Virus record (IMG/VR): IMGVR_UViG_3300009443_000003
Coordinates: 1 to 64,000 of that record
Length of the DNA: 64,000 nt
Strand: one strand, 5' to 3'
DNA from: a virus
A program made the position numbers and the translations under genes. Shown in pieces: positions 53,815-62,998 of the stretch. The first letter of the stretch is position 1. The number at the start of each line of letters is the position of its first letter. The notes below the pieces were generated by a model that searched no databases, was not told the DNA's origin, and saw only the letters and a list, made by a program, of their open reading frames with translations.

Positions 53815-55131
53815 ATGCAATTCGGACAAGACTTTGAGAAGATATTCTTTAGACTATCTTTGGCCAAGCCAAAATATCTACAAGCTATTAAGACTGACTA
53901 TTATCAGTCTGAAGAGATTGATATTTTAAGCTATCTTGCAAACAAGTTTTATGTTAAGTTCAATGAGACACCATCAAAGGACCAACTAAAACTACTTGCA
54001 CAGAACAGCAAGCGAGCTAAAGAAAAAGTCACAGACAGCATCTTAGACCTGCTCTTTGACGTTGATCTAGATCAGTATGATGATGAGTGGCTAACAGATA
54101 CTGCAGAGTCTTGGATTAAATGGAAAACATTTAACACATCACTTACTGATACAATTGAGTTTATTAAGACAACTCAAGTTACACCAGAGAATACTGAGAG
54201 TATTATTCAGAAAGTTAAAGGCTTAATCAACGAACGTAACAACATTACCTTTAACTCAGATCTGGGTCTAGACTTCTTTAACCCAGAAGATCACGATCAG
54301 AAAGAGACTGATAAAGTAAGCTCTGGTTACAACTTTGTTGATAGACTACTTGGTGGTGGTTATGACAAAGGCGGTAACTTAATCGTTTATGCTGGTGAAC
54401 AAAACATTGGTAAATCAATTTATCTAGCTAACGACGCAGCAAGCTTTGTTAAGATGGGCACAAACACCGTTGTAATTACAGCGGAAATGGCAGCACATAA
54501 GTTTGTAAAACGTATTGGTTCAAACTTACTATCGATTAATATAAGTGAATATGCTGACAAGTCTAAGAACAGAGACTTAATGAAGCGTAAGCTTGAGACC
54601 GTGGGTGATGGCTTTACTCCTCCTGGTCAACTCTTTGTTAAACAAATGCCAACGTCACAAGCAACAGTACTTGATATTGAGGCTTATGTTAGTCAGATTG
54701 AAGAAGAACGTCAGATTAAAATCGGTGCAGTTATAATTGACTACATAAACATTTTGGCCAACTACCGTAACTTAAATACGGAGAATACATATATGAAGAT
54801 TAAGCAGATTGCAGAGGACTTAAGAGCAATGGGTCAACGCAATGACTGGTTGATCGTAACAGCAACTCAGATTACACGAAGCGGTTATAACTCAAGCGAC
54901 ATTACAATGTCCGACATTGCAGAATCAGCTGGTCTATCACACACTGCCGATATTATGTACGGTATTATTCAAGATGATCTAATGCGAGCAAATGAAGAAT
55001 ACTGGCTTAAGATCTTAAAGATAAGAGACGGTGAAGGAAAGGGCACTAAATGTAAGTTGAACATCAACTGGAACTATATGCGCCTAATAGAAACAGAAGA
55101 ATTAAGCACATCAAATTTACACGGAATATAA
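53815..55131 (+). CDS. 41: Replicative DNA helicase, gp41-like (DnaB family)
   Basis: A 438-residue protein (T4 gp41 is 475). An N-terminal helical domain of about 170 residues precedes the RecA-like motor. Walker A is GEQNIGKS at residues 194-201, H1a is ITAEMA near residue 222, Walker B is AVIIDYINI near 305, and the H3 motif ATQITRSGY is near 345. It moves 5'-3' on the lagging strand and binds the gp61 primase. No separate helicase-loader (gp59) gene is obvious near it. The stop overlaps the next ATG by one base. Confidence 0.9.
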   Translation: MQFGQDFEKIFFRLSLAKPKYLQAIKTDYYQSEEIDILSYLANKFYVKFNETPSKDQLKLLAQNSKRAKEKVTDSILDLLFDVDLDQYDDEWLTDTAESWIKWKTFNTSLTDTIEFIKTTQVTPENTESIIQKVKGLINERNNITFNSDLGLDFFNPEDHDQKETDKVSSGYNFVDRLLGGGYDKGGNLIVYAGEQNIGKSIYLANDAASFVKMGTNTVVITAEMAAHKFVKRIGSNLLSINISEYADKSKNRDLMKRKLETVGDGFTPPGQLFVKQMPTSQATVLDIEAYVSQIEEERQIKIGAVIIDYINILANYRNLNTENTYMKIKQIAEDLRAMGQRNDWLIVTATQITRSGYNSSDITMSDIAESAGLSHTADIMYGIIQDDLMRANEEYWLKILKIRDGEGKGTKCKLNINWNYMRLIETEELSTSNLHGI

Positions 55132-55568
55132 TGAATAGAGATAAAATATTTGACAATAACTTTGATTCACCGGATTTTGAGATAAATTCAAACATGTCGT
55201 TTGAACTCGATTCTAGTTTCAAAGACACCCTAGATGAAGACATCAAGATTCATTATGACATGATTGCCAATAAGATCCATAAATTGATCGAGCTTTCACG
55301 TTTTAAGCAGTTTAATGATGTTGATGACCTAGGTAGATGTAAGAAGCTGAAGAAGTCAGACATCAACGATGTATATGGTTACATTGTTGATGAGATGAAA
55401 GCTAAATTTAGCAGAATAGACATTTTTAGCGAAATGTGTGTGTACTTCGATATTAAACCTGATAAGTTTTATAGTTCATTGAGTAACGTCTACAAAGAAG
55501 ACTTAATTCAAGAACTAGATTTAAGAACTGGTGTTTTAGAGAGAAAAAACATTAACAAGTTATTTTAA
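55131..55568 (+). CDS. Hypothetical protein between gp41 and gp47
   Basis: A 145-residue acidic protein that starts on the gp41 stop (TAATG) and ends immediately before gp47. The middle is helical (YDMIANKIHKLIEL) and the C-terminal half contains IDIFSEMCVYFDIKPDKFY, a segment I have seen conserved between gp41 and gp47 genes of T4-like marine phages. No function is established. It might take the place of the helicase loader gp59, which is not otherwise visible, but nothing in the sequence shows this directly. Confidence 0.6.
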   Translation: MNRDKIFDNNFDSPDFEINSNMSFELDSSFKDTLDEDIKIHYDMIANKIHKLIELSRFKQFNDVDDLGRCKKLKKSDINDVYGYIVDEMKAKFSRIDIFSEMCVYFDIKPDKFYSSLSNVYKEDLIQELDLRTGVLERKNINKLF

Positions 55569-56684
55569 ATGATTGAGCCTAAAGTAATTGAAGCAGGAGC
55601 GAAAAGGGTTTGGGTATTAGGCGATCTTCATTTTGGCGTTAGAGCCAATTCACAAGAGTGGTTAGCTATCCAAAAGCAGTTTTTCGAAGAATTGTTTATC
55701 CCAACATTAAAGAAGCATGTAAAGCCAGGTGATGTTTTAGTCCAGGTTGGTGATACATTTGACAACAGACAGAGTATTAATATCAAAGTATTAAACTATG
55801 CTGTTGATCTATTTGAGAGACTTGGTGAAATTCTACCAGTCTATGTTATTGTCGGAAACCACGATATTTGGGCAAAGAAAACAAATGAAGTATCATCAAT
55901 CGATACTTTAAAATGGATTCCAAACGTACAGATCTATAAGGACCCTGAACTTTTAAAATGGTCCGGTAGAAATATACTACTGATGCCATGGCGTAGAGAT
56001 ACTACGCATGAGACTGAGACACTGGCAGAATACCCACAGTCAGATGTTGTATTCTGTCATTCAGAAGTTAAAGGCATCTACCTAAACTCTAAAGTACGTA
56101 ATGAGCATGGTACCGAGACCAATGTTTACAGTAAGTATACTAGAGTCTACAGTGGCCACATCCACTACCGACAAGAGAAGGATAAACTCTTGATGGTTGG
56201 TGTGCCTTACCAGCTAACAAGATCAGACGCTAACAATCCGAAAGGCTTCGACCTGGTTGATTTAGAAGACATGTCAGAGACCTTCTTTGAAAACCATATA
56301 TCACCACGTTTTGTTAAATACAACATCACACAACTCTTCGATATAACTCTAGGAAGCTTTAAGAAGCAGATTAACAATAACTTTGTAGATCTGTTTGTAC
56401 CAAGCCAAATTGCAAGCACAAGTGCTCTAAGCCATCTGGTTAATAAGATCCAACATGTTAGTCGTAGATTAGAACCCAACATCTACCAAGAAGAGAACTG
56501 GATCGACAAGGATTTTCATGACATCGACAAGATTGAAGAAATGTACAAGGATTATAACATCATGAATCTATGTAACATGTACGTTGAAGGTATTCAAGAA
56601 GACGATGAGTTGAAACAAAAGCTAAAAGATAAGCTAAAACAACTGTACACGCAAGCTGCGTACAATTACGAGACTGACGAATGA
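55569..56684 (+). CDS. 47: Recombination endonuclease subunit gp47 (Mre11-like)
   Basis: The 371-residue protein is close to T4 gp47 (339). The metallophosphoesterase motifs are in order: GDLH at residues 18-21, GDTFDNR at 61-67, GNHD at 96-99, CHSEVKG near 160 and GHIH near 196. They form the Mn-binding nuclease site of the Mre11 family. It forms a complex with gp46 that resects DNA ends to create single strands for UvsX. It ends four bases after the start of gp46 (ATGA overlap). Confidence 0.92.
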   Translation: MIEPKVIEAGAKRVWVLGDLHFGVRANSQEWLAIQKQFFEELFIPTLKKHVKPGDVLVQVGDTFDNRQSINIKVLNYAVDLFERLGEILPVYVIVGNHDIWAKKTNEVSSIDTLKWIPNVQIYKDPELLKWSGRNILLMPWRRDTTHETETLAEYPQSDVVFCHSEVKGIYLNSKVRNEHGTETNVYSKYTRVYSGHIHYRQEKDKLLMVGVPYQLTRSDANNPKGFDLVDLEDMSETFFENHISPRFVKYNITQLFDITLGSFKKQINNNFVDLFVPSQIASTSALSHLVNKIQHVSRRLEPNIYQEENWIDKDFHDIDKIEEMYKDYNIMNLCNMYVEGIQEDDELKQKLKDKLKQLYTQAAYNYETDE

Positions 56685-58351
56685 GAATAGATTACATTGA
56701 GTTTAAAAACTTTGCGAGTTACGGTAATCAAAAACAGAGGCTAGAATTCAAAAAAGATGGCTCAGAGTTATTTTTAACTCTAGGTAAGAATGGTGATGGT
56801 AAAACAACTATCGCTAACGCCATTATTTTTGCACTCTACGGTAAAGTAGAGGGTGTAAAGTTAAGTGATCTGCCAAACAGAATCAACAAAGAACTTTGGG
56901 TTAAGGTTGGTATTCAGTGTGGCACGATCAATGTTGAGATTGAGCGCGGTCTTGCACCTACTAAGTTTAACGTACTAATCAACGGCGTTGAGTTTGACAA
57001 AGCAGGCAAGCGCAGCGTCCAAGAGTACTTGGAAGAAGAGGTCTATGGTATACCGTATCATGTCTTCAAGAATATTATCATTCTTTCAATCAATGACTTT
57101 AAGTCTTTCTTGACAATGAATGGCGCCGACAAACGCCAGATTATTGACAGGATGTTTGGCTTTTCAATCTTAAACGATATGCAGCGCGCAATCAAAGAAG
57201 AGCGCAAGTCGGTTAAGATGGACATTGACAACTATGAATCTGAGTTAAATCAGATCATGGAGTCAATCAAGTCAGTACGCCATAAGCTCAATACGCTGCT
57301 TGAAGAATCAAGTGAGAAGAATGCTAGTAAGATTAAAGAGCTAAAAGAGAGTCTGGTTGCCTTGAACGAAGAGGCTAAAACAATGAAGGTCGATGCAGAT
57401 CAGATCAGCGAGAACATTACACTTAAGAAGGACGAATATGAAAGCCAAAGAACAGATGCCAGCTCTTTAAAGCATGAGCTTGACTATCTTAAGAAGAAGC
57501 TAGAGTTATATGAAGATGGGCACTGTCCAACTTGTGAAACTAAGCTAGACTCAGAGTGGCATATGGAGAAGAAAGATGAGTATGCTACTAAGATTGAAGA
57601 GGACACTAAGAAGATCAAGTCAATTAAACTTGAGATGGATGCAATCACTGCGAACGCAACAGAGCTAAAAGAGTCTAAGAAGAGCATCGATACAAAGATC
57701 AACGACATTAAGTATAACATGAAGTCAATGAAGGCAGAACTTGTCAAGATTAAAGAGACTTCAAGTGGTGATGAGTTTGACCATCTTAAGAGCTTGATTG
57801 AACAGTTTGAAGAATCTGAAATTGAGAAATCAAACAAGCGCGATCAGCTAAGCGGCGACTATAACTTTATGAGCATTGTTGAGCAAGTCTTAGGTGAAGA
57901 TGGTGTTAAGAATCTAGCGGTAAAGACAATCTTACCAGGCTTAAATGCGAACATTGCAGCGATGGCTCAAACAATGCACTTACCTTTCCATATTCGATTT
58001 GATGAGAAGTTTAACTGTATTATCAATCACCTTGGTGAAGATATTAACCCGTTAACCTTATCAACGGGTGAGCGTAAGAAAGCAGACTTTATTATTATCA
58101 TAGCTATTATTAAGATCTTGAAGCTAAGGTTCCCACAACTGAACTTACTCTTCTTAGATGAGTTATTGAGTTCAGTTGACCACGACGGCGTCTACAATAT
58201 TCTAAAGATCTTAAACCAGGTTATTAAAGAGAACAAGATTAATACCTTTGTGATTAACCATACGGTTCTGCCACATGAGATCTTTGATAAGAAGATTCAG
58301 ATCTACAGAGAGAACGGCTTTTCTAAGTTCGAGATCGGCAGCATAGAATAA
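56681..58351 (+). CDS. 46: Recombination endonuclease subunit gp46 (Rad50/SMC-like)
   Basis: A 556-residue SMC-type ATPase (T4 gp46 is 560). Walker A is GKNGDGKT (about residue 37). Long coiled coils surround a zinc hook, CPTC at about residues 281-284. The signature is LSTGERKK near residue 459 and Walker B is LLFLDELL near 487, followed by the D-loop. With gp47 it forms the end-resection complex. It starts within the last codons of gp47 (ATGA), so the two are translationally coupled. Its stop is followed by a promoter-like GATATATA at 58368. Confidence 0.93.
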   Translation: MRIDYIEFKNFASYGNQKQRLEFKKDGSELFLTLGKNGDGKTTIANAIIFALYGKVEGVKLSDLPNRINKELWVKVGIQCGTINVEIERGLAPTKFNVLINGVEFDKAGKRSVQEYLEEEVYGIPYHVFKNIIILSINDFKSFLTMNGADKRQIIDRMFGFSILNDMQRAIKEERKSVKMDIDNYESELNQIMESIKSVRHKLNTLLEESSEKNASKIKELKESLVALNEEAKTMKVDADQISENITLKKDEYESQRTDASSLKHELDYLKKKLELYEDGHCPTCETKLDSEWHMEKKDEYATKIEEDTKKIKSIKLEMDAITANATELKESKKSIDTKINDIKYNMKSMKAELVKIKETSSGDEFDHLKSLIEQFEESEIEKSNKRDQLSGDYNFMSIVEQVLGEDGVKNLAVKTILPGLNANIAAMAQTMHLPFHIRFDEKFNCIINHLGEDINPLTLSTGERKKADFIIIIAIIKILKLRFPQLNLLFLDELLSSVDHDGVYNILKILNQVIKENKINTFVINHTVLPHEIFDKKIQIYRENGFSKFEIGSIE

Positions 58352-58367
58352 CATAATAATTCAGTAG

Positions 58368-58376
58368 GATATATAC
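58368..58376 (+). promoter_or_regulatory. Putative late promoter, GATATATAC
   Basis: GATATATAC sits 22 bases before the start of the AAA+ gene, in the 47-base gap after gp46. It shares the GATATATA core with the other sites. Confidence 0.4.
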
Positions 58377-58398
58377 TAAAAAACAAACATATTCTACA

Positions 58399-59751
58399 AT
58401 GCACTTTTTAGATTTTAATAGCTTTCTTAACGAAGCGCAAGTAATGAAAACTACGGGCATGTTTGACGCTAAGTTAGACAAGGCTGCAGATGTTATCATG
58501 GCATACTTGAACAAGAAGACTGGCGATGACTACAAGAAATTCCCATACATTTTAGTACACAGAATTGACGGTGCTGAAGATCCAGGTATCATGCTCTACT
58601 CTAATAAGTCTGACAAGGCTGTTAGAATCGGTGGTCAAAGTAAAGGACCTGGTATTGTAGGTTCTCTTGCTTTTTACTCAAAGCACTATACTGAAGTTGC
58701 TGACTTCATGGTTACTTCAGATCAGTTTCCAATCGTTAAATTAATTGATGAGTTTGTTAGACTGATGGATGCTAAATACGTTAAGCAGATTGCAGAATCA
58801 TATGATGCTCTTAACGAAGCTGCTTCAGACTATGCATTTAGCCAGGCTGAAATCAATGAGATTAATAAGCTTCTAGACAAGAAGATGCCGGTAACTAAGA
58901 TTGCTAAGAAGATGGATATTCCATATAGATCAGTCTTAAAGGTAAAGCGTAATATTTCTTCTGGTGAAGTTAAATCTAACATGGAAGTTAAAAACGAACA
59001 GACTCTTGATGATAAAGTGAAGTTCTTAGAGGAAACCATTGAAGACATCTATCAAATCTCAAGAAAAGTTGCAGCAGGTGCATTCAACTCACTCTTTATT
59101 TCAGGCCGAGCAGGTACTGGTAAAACATACAACGTTGAAAAAGCAATGCAAGATGAAGGTCTTGAAGAAGGTGAAGACTGGATATTGGTTTCAGGTGCAG
59201 CATCACCAATTATGATGTTCAAGAAGTTCTATCAATTTAGAAATAAGACTCTAGTCTTTGATGATTGTGACTCGGTATTTAGAGATGAGAATGGCCGTAA
59301 CATGCTTAAAGCAGCTCTTGATACTAAAGCTGTTAGAAAGATTAGCTGGATGAAGAAGTCTTCAATTGTATTTGACCCAAAAGATTTTGAAAATAACCCA
59401 GAAGCAGAATTTAACGCGCTAGAATCAGGTCTTGTACCAAACAAATTTGAATTTGCAGGTCGTGTAATTTTTATCTCTAACTTAGAGAAAGAGAAAGCAG
59501 ATCCAGATGGCGCAATTCGTTCTAGATCGATCCTAATTGATGTGGCACCAGATGATGCTACATTAATGGAGCGTATGAAGAAGTTACTTCCTTATCTAGA
59601 ACCAACTGATATGCCAGTGAACGAGAAAGAGGAGATCTATGAGTTCATGAAGAATGCAGGTGATGTTTCAATGAGAACATTCGTAAAAGCTGCAGGCTTT
59701 AAAAGAGCAGGTCTTTCTGACTGGCAAAGAATGGCACAGAGATACTTATAA
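58399..59751 (+). CDS. AAA+ ATPase with capsid-targeting-like N-terminus and HTH segment
   Basis: A 450-residue protein. Residues 1-14 (MHFLDFNSFLNEAQ) match the capsid-targeting-like peptide with an LNE-A site, and YDALNEAASDY near residue 135 is a second candidate linker. Residues about 150-180 form a helix-turn-helix (MPVTKIAKKMDIPYRSVLKV). The AAA+ domain follows with Walker A GRAGTGKT (about 236-243), Walker B LVFDDCDS (about 285-292) and an IRSRSILID sensor region near 375. It could remodel DNA or proteins. Processing at the linkers could release the ATPase from the head-targeted part. Neither function nor substrate is known. Confidence 0.65.
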   Translation: MHFLDFNSFLNEAQVMKTTGMFDAKLDKAADVIMAYLNKKTGDDYKKFPYILVHRIDGAEDPGIMLYSNKSDKAVRIGGQSKGPGIVGSLAFYSKHYTEVADFMVTSDQFPIVKLIDEFVRLMDAKYVKQIAESYDALNEAASDYAFSQAEINEINKLLDKKMPVTKIAKKMDIPYRSVLKVKRNISSGEVKSNMEVKNEQTLDDKVKFLEETIEDIYQISRKVAAGAFNSLFISGRAGTGKTYNVEKAMQDEGLEEGEDWILVSGAASPIMMFKKFYQFRNKTLVFDDCDSVFRDENGRNMLKAALDTKAVRKISWMKKSSIVFDPKDFENNPEAEFNALESGLVPNKFEFAGRVIFISNLEKEKADPDGAIRSRSILIDVAPDDATLMERMKKLLPYLEPTDMPVNEKEEIYEFMKNAGDVSMRTFVKAAGFKRAGLSDWQRMAQRYL

Positions 59752-59754
59752 TAA

Positions 59755-60840
59755 ATGGCAAGTTACAATCTAAAATACAACAAGGATGACTCAGTTATCC
59801 GACATATTATCATTGGTCTACTTGCAGATCTTAACAATAAGTTAAGCATCTCAAGGCAGCTGACTAACGATAATAGAGTTGTAGTAGATGTGCCTTTCTA
59901 TTATGCTGTTTCTGGTGATGAAAACTTCATGCGTGATAACTTTCTTTTCAGTACTTTGAATGGTGAGAATTGTGACGTAGATCCAACAAAAGCAGATGGC
60001 AACTATGACCGCGTACCAAGAGGTATTGTTAATCTAACGTCATTTGCAGTAGATCCTTCAAAGCTAGTTAACAAACGTAATCTAGGCAATTACAATAGAC
60101 TTAACCCAGAAGATGGTATGCTTGAGTCTTTTGTGGCTGAATTTGAAATGATTCCAGTAGTGTTAGGCGTTGATGTTGAAATTATAGTTTCAAGTCAGTT
60201 AGACCTTTTTAAAGTAACTGAGGCTATCATCAAGAAGATGTATAAAGCCAATTCGTACCACGTTGATGCAGGCCATCTAGAGGACGGTACTTACAGAATT
60301 AGTTCTGAGTATGCAATGCCAGATGACTATACAATGGAGAGGCCGATTGAGTACGGCTTTGATGATAAAGGTAATCATAAGGTTACTTTTAGTCTAGAGA
60401 TAAATTCATTCATGCCTTCATTTGACTTTGAAGAAGATGCTTATCAAACACTGACATTCACAACAACTGACGGTGGTAACTACATTGGTAATATAGAAGA
60501 TCCAAATGGAGTATTAACATCTGAAACCACTTCTGTATATTACAGTGAAGACTATTTAAAATTATGGCAATATGTAGGTTCTGGATCTCCAGAATCTGGA
60601 TGGACACTTACACATGAGGGTCAAGACGCTATTGACGAGGCTACTGCTACAGTTTTAACTGAAACACCAACAGACACGATAGAATATGAACGTAGAATAT
60701 CTAAGCGTAGAAAAGCATCCAACAGAATGTTCACTATTGGTAATTCAAGCCTAAACACAATCAACGATAATGAAGACGGTAAATCTGCATTGGGTGATGA
60801 TTATAGTGTCACTGGTAGAGACCTTCCATTTAACGAGTAA
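59755..60840 (+). CDS. T4-like virion structural protein (tail completion/sheath-stabiliser type)
   Basis: A 361-residue protein. The N-terminal strand-helix pattern (SVIRHIIIGLLADLNNKLSI) is followed by VDVPFYYAVSGDE. A central segment (AEFEMIPVVLGVDVEIIVSSQLDLFKVTEAIIKKMYK) resembles a neck/tail-completion family of T4-like phages in which a conserved R-x-P-[LV]-x-L strand precedes a helix. The C-terminal 100 residues vary and end in a basic stretch. It is four bases after the AAA+ gene and precedes another structural gene. The family was judged by eye only. Confidence 0.55.
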   Translation: MASYNLKYNKDDSVIRHIIIGLLADLNNKLSISRQLTNDNRVVVDVPFYYAVSGDENFMRDNFLFSTLNGENCDVDPTKADGNYDRVPRGIVNLTSFAVDPSKLVNKRNLGNYNRLNPEDGMLESFVAEFEMIPVVLGVDVEIIVSSQLDLFKVTEAIIKKMYKANSYHVDAGHLEDGTYRISSEYAMPDDYTMERPIEYGFDDKGNHKVTFSLEINSFMPSFDFEEDAYQTLTFTTTDGGNYIGNIEDPNGVLTSETTSVYYSEDYLKLWQYVGSGSPESGWTLTHEGQDAIDEATATVLTETPTDTIEYERRISKRRKASNRMFTIGNSSLNTINDNEDGKSALGDDYSVTGRDLPFNE

Positions 60841-60848
60841 ATTAGACA

Positions 60849-60860
60849 GATATATAATTA
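60849..60860 (+). promoter_or_regulatory. Putative late promoter, GATATATAATTA
   Basis: GATATATAATTA lies 21 bases ahead of the next ATG in a 41-base gap and is one of the best-formed copies of the recurrent motif. Confidence 0.5.
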
Positions 60861-60881
60861 AACAAAAAATCAAAATACGAA

Positions 60882-62054
60882 ATGACTAAATTAAGAAAAG
60901 GCATCATTTCGCCAACAGAAAAACAAGGCGTAGGTTACATCTTTGAGACTGCCGGCAAACTATTTAAAGTTACTGGTAATATCATTAAAGAAGCAACTGG
61001 AGCATCTGAAGAGTTTAACGCTCTATCAAAGGCTCTTGAGGCTTTCAAGGTAGATGAATCTGGCATTCAGTTTAACTATGACTTAAACAAAAAGTCACAG
61101 ATCACTGATCTGAACGAGGCGAAGTCTAAAAACTACGACGAATTAGTTGGTCTACAAGATAAAGCTGAATTCCTTAAGACTGAGTTAAAAGAATCTAAGT
61201 TAGCCGGTAAGAAAGCAGCTACTACTGAATTAGAAAAAGAATTAGCAGAAGTTAATGAAACTATCTTAACTTTAACCAACAGTGGTATTCAAGTAACCTT
61301 TAAATACGATGCTAACGAGAATAAGACTTTTATTGGCAACCGTGAGGTTATCACAGAAGGTGTTACAGAACAAGCTTTTGCATCAGCATTAATTAGATAT
61401 GAAGATAAAGGTCTTCTGAATCTATTTGAAACGGCTGCTAAAAACTTCGGTATGTACAACATCCTAGAATTCGTAACTGAGTCTCAACTTGGAGATGTAA
61501 AAGTTTCTACAATCCGTACTGAGAATAGAGTATATGCTTGGAGAATTAACGAGGCAACTAGAATCGGTAAGTTTATTCAAATGGAGCCACAAGAATTAAT
61601 CAACTACGTTGCTGAAGAAACAGGAGCAGATATTACAGCTTCAGTTCAAGATCTATTAGATGGTATTAAAGAACAAGTTGAAGATAGAGAGAATGCAGTT
61701 GCTTTAAGAAGAGAGATGATCTCATTCTTACAGGATCAAAAAGGTAGACTTGCAGAAGCAGATAGAAATATACCAGCTATTAAAGAAGCAGATCATTTCT
61801 TAAGCTCTGAGATTAAAAGAATCGGTGAAGAGATTGAATCTTTAGAGGAAGCAAAATTAGGCAGAGATGAAGGCTATCTAGAAGCTACTCTTAAAGTTGA
61901 TTTTGACGGTCTAACCAAAGGTACTACGGTATTGATAGATGCAATGGAATATTCTTCAGCTGGAAAAACAGATCTTCTGACTGTTTTTAAAGACGACAAG
62001 CCATTGAGAATTGAGAAGAGAGCAATTGAACTTCCTAGTTCAGAATTGACATAA
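60882..62054 (+). CDS. Helical structural/assembly protein ending at a terminator
   Basis: A 390-residue protein, mostly charged helix with coiled-coil stretches (KAEFLKTELKESKLAGKKAATT, then LRREMISFLQDQKGRLAEAD). It contains site-like segments DLNEAKS near residue 77 and VITEGVTEQ near 155, which resemble the prohead-protease sites of the head-type proteins. A scaffold or core protein, or another internal protein, is possible. It has its own promoter-like motif, is followed by a strong terminator, and is therefore likely a single-gene late transcript. No family was recognised. Confidence 0.6.
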   Translation: MTKLRKGIISPTEKQGVGYIFETAGKLFKVTGNIIKEATGASEEFNALSKALEAFKVDESGIQFNYDLNKKSQITDLNEAKSKNYDELVGLQDKAEFLKTELKESKLAGKKAATTELEKELAEVNETILTLTNSGIQVTFKYDANENKTFIGNREVITEGVTEQAFASALIRYEDKGLLNLFETAAKNFGMYNILEFVTESQLGDVKVSTIRTENRVYAWRINEATRIGKFIQMEPQELINYVAEETGADITASVQDLLDGIKEQVEDRENAVALRREMISFLQDQKGRLAEADRNIPAIKEADHFLSSEIKRIGEEIESLEEAKLGRDEGYLEATLKVDFDGLTKGTTVLIDAMEYSSAGKTDLLTVFKDDKPLRIEKRAIELPSSELT

Positions 62055-62080
62055 ATCCATTAGACTTTTAATAGTCAAGG

Positions 62081-62109
62081 AGCCCGTTTGGAAACAAATG
62101 GGCTTTTTT
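62081..62109 (+). terminator. Strong rho-independent terminator ahead of the late sigma factor
   Basis: AGCCCGTTTG (62081-62090) pairs with CAAATGGGCT (62095-62104), one G-T wobble, around a GAAA tetraloop, followed by TTTTTT. Confidence 0.95.
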
Positions 62110-62137
62110 GTTTATAATATACATAAAAATAAAAAGA

Positions 62138-62524
62138 ATGATCCAGGTGGCTAAGAAAAAGAACTATCTCAACAATAAAGACCTTTACAACGAAATTGTA
62201 AAATCAAAAGAAGCAGGCAAGTTAACTAGAGACGCTGAGAAGATGTTAGTGCTTCTTGCAGAACGTACAATTAGAAAATTAACCTATGTAAATGAAGATG
62301 ATAGAAATGACTGTCTACAGTTTGCTCTATTAGACTTACTTAAATACTGGCAGAACTTTAACCCAAAATATACCAACGCATTTGCATATTTTACAGAGAT
62401 AGCAAAAAGAGGCTACGCAAAAGGCTGGAATAAAATTCACCCAACAAAGTATAAGAACACACTGTCAATTGACCGTATTAGTGGAAACGGCTCAGATCAC
62501 GACGGTGGCATGTTTAACATCTAA
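62138..62524 (+). CDS. 55: Late transcription sigma factor, gp55-like
   Basis: A 128-residue protein from ATG 62138; a longer in-frame start at 62108 lies in the terminator and is rejected. The N-terminus (YLNNKDLYNEIVKSK) and the middle segment (DDRNDCLQFALLDLLKYWQNFNPKYTNAFAYFTEIAKRGYAKGW) match T4 gp55 by eye, including the helix that binds the promoter -10 box. It is shorter than T4 gp55 (185); the C-terminal clamp-contacting tail is not obvious. It redirects host RNA polymerase to late promoters, here perhaps the GATATATA motifs. Its stop overlaps the gp4 start by one base. Confidence 0.85.
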   Translation: MIQVAKKKNYLNNKDLYNEIVKSKEAGKLTRDAEKMLVLLAERTIRKLTYVNEDDRNDCLQFALLDLLKYWQNFNPKYTNAFAYFTEIAKRGYAKGWNKIHPTKYKNTLSIDRISGNGSDHDGGMFNI

Positions 62525-62997
62525 TGTCGATAAAGAACTTAAAGCCAAGTAATAATTCAGGCCACATTCAAGGTTATTTTAAACCTACTAATCCAGACAA
62601 ATATATTGGCCCCACTCCCATCATCTACAGAAGTTCATGGGAGCGCAAGTTCATGATTATGTGTGACACTAGAGACCACGTGCTAAAATGGTCTAGCGAA
62701 CCTGTTACAATTAAATATTGGTCATCTATAGATAATAAAGAGCATAAATATTATCCAGACTTCTACATGAAGACCAAAACAGAAGAAGGTGAAAAAGAGT
62801 TTTTGGTTGAGGTGAAACCAGAAGCTCAGATTAAAAAGCCAAAGCCACCAACCAAGAATTCAAAAAAGGCTCTTAACTCATATAAGTTTTTGGCAGAGCA
62901 ATACATAAAAAATAGAGACAAATACGCATATGCTAAGAAGTGGGCAGAAGCCCGCGGCTGGCGTTTCATTGTGCTTACTGAAAAGACTCTAGGCTAA
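62524..62997 (+). CDS. 4: Head completion protein, gp4-like (nuclease fold)
   Basis: The 157-residue protein matches T4 gp4 (150) in length and order of motifs. It has YRSSWERKFM at residues 35-44 (Glu40), WSSEPVTIKYW at 56-66 (Glu59), YYPDF at 76-80 (Asp79) and a LVEVKPEAQ end (Glu96, Lys98), the PD-(D/E)xK-like nuclease core of the family. The C-terminal helix (AKKWAEARGWRFIVLTE) is also typical. It acts late in head filling, before tail joining. It follows the gp55 homologue with a one-base overlap and sits one base ahead of the next gene. Confidence 0.88.
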   Translation: MSIKNLKPSNNSGHIQGYFKPTNPDKYIGPTPIIYRSSWERKFMIMCDTRDHVLKWSSEPVTIKYWSSIDNKEHKYYPDFYMKTKTEEGEKEFLVEVKPEAQIKKPKPPTKNSKKALNSYKFLAEQYIKNRDKYAYAKKWAEARGWRFIVLTEKTLG

Positions 62998-62998
62998 G

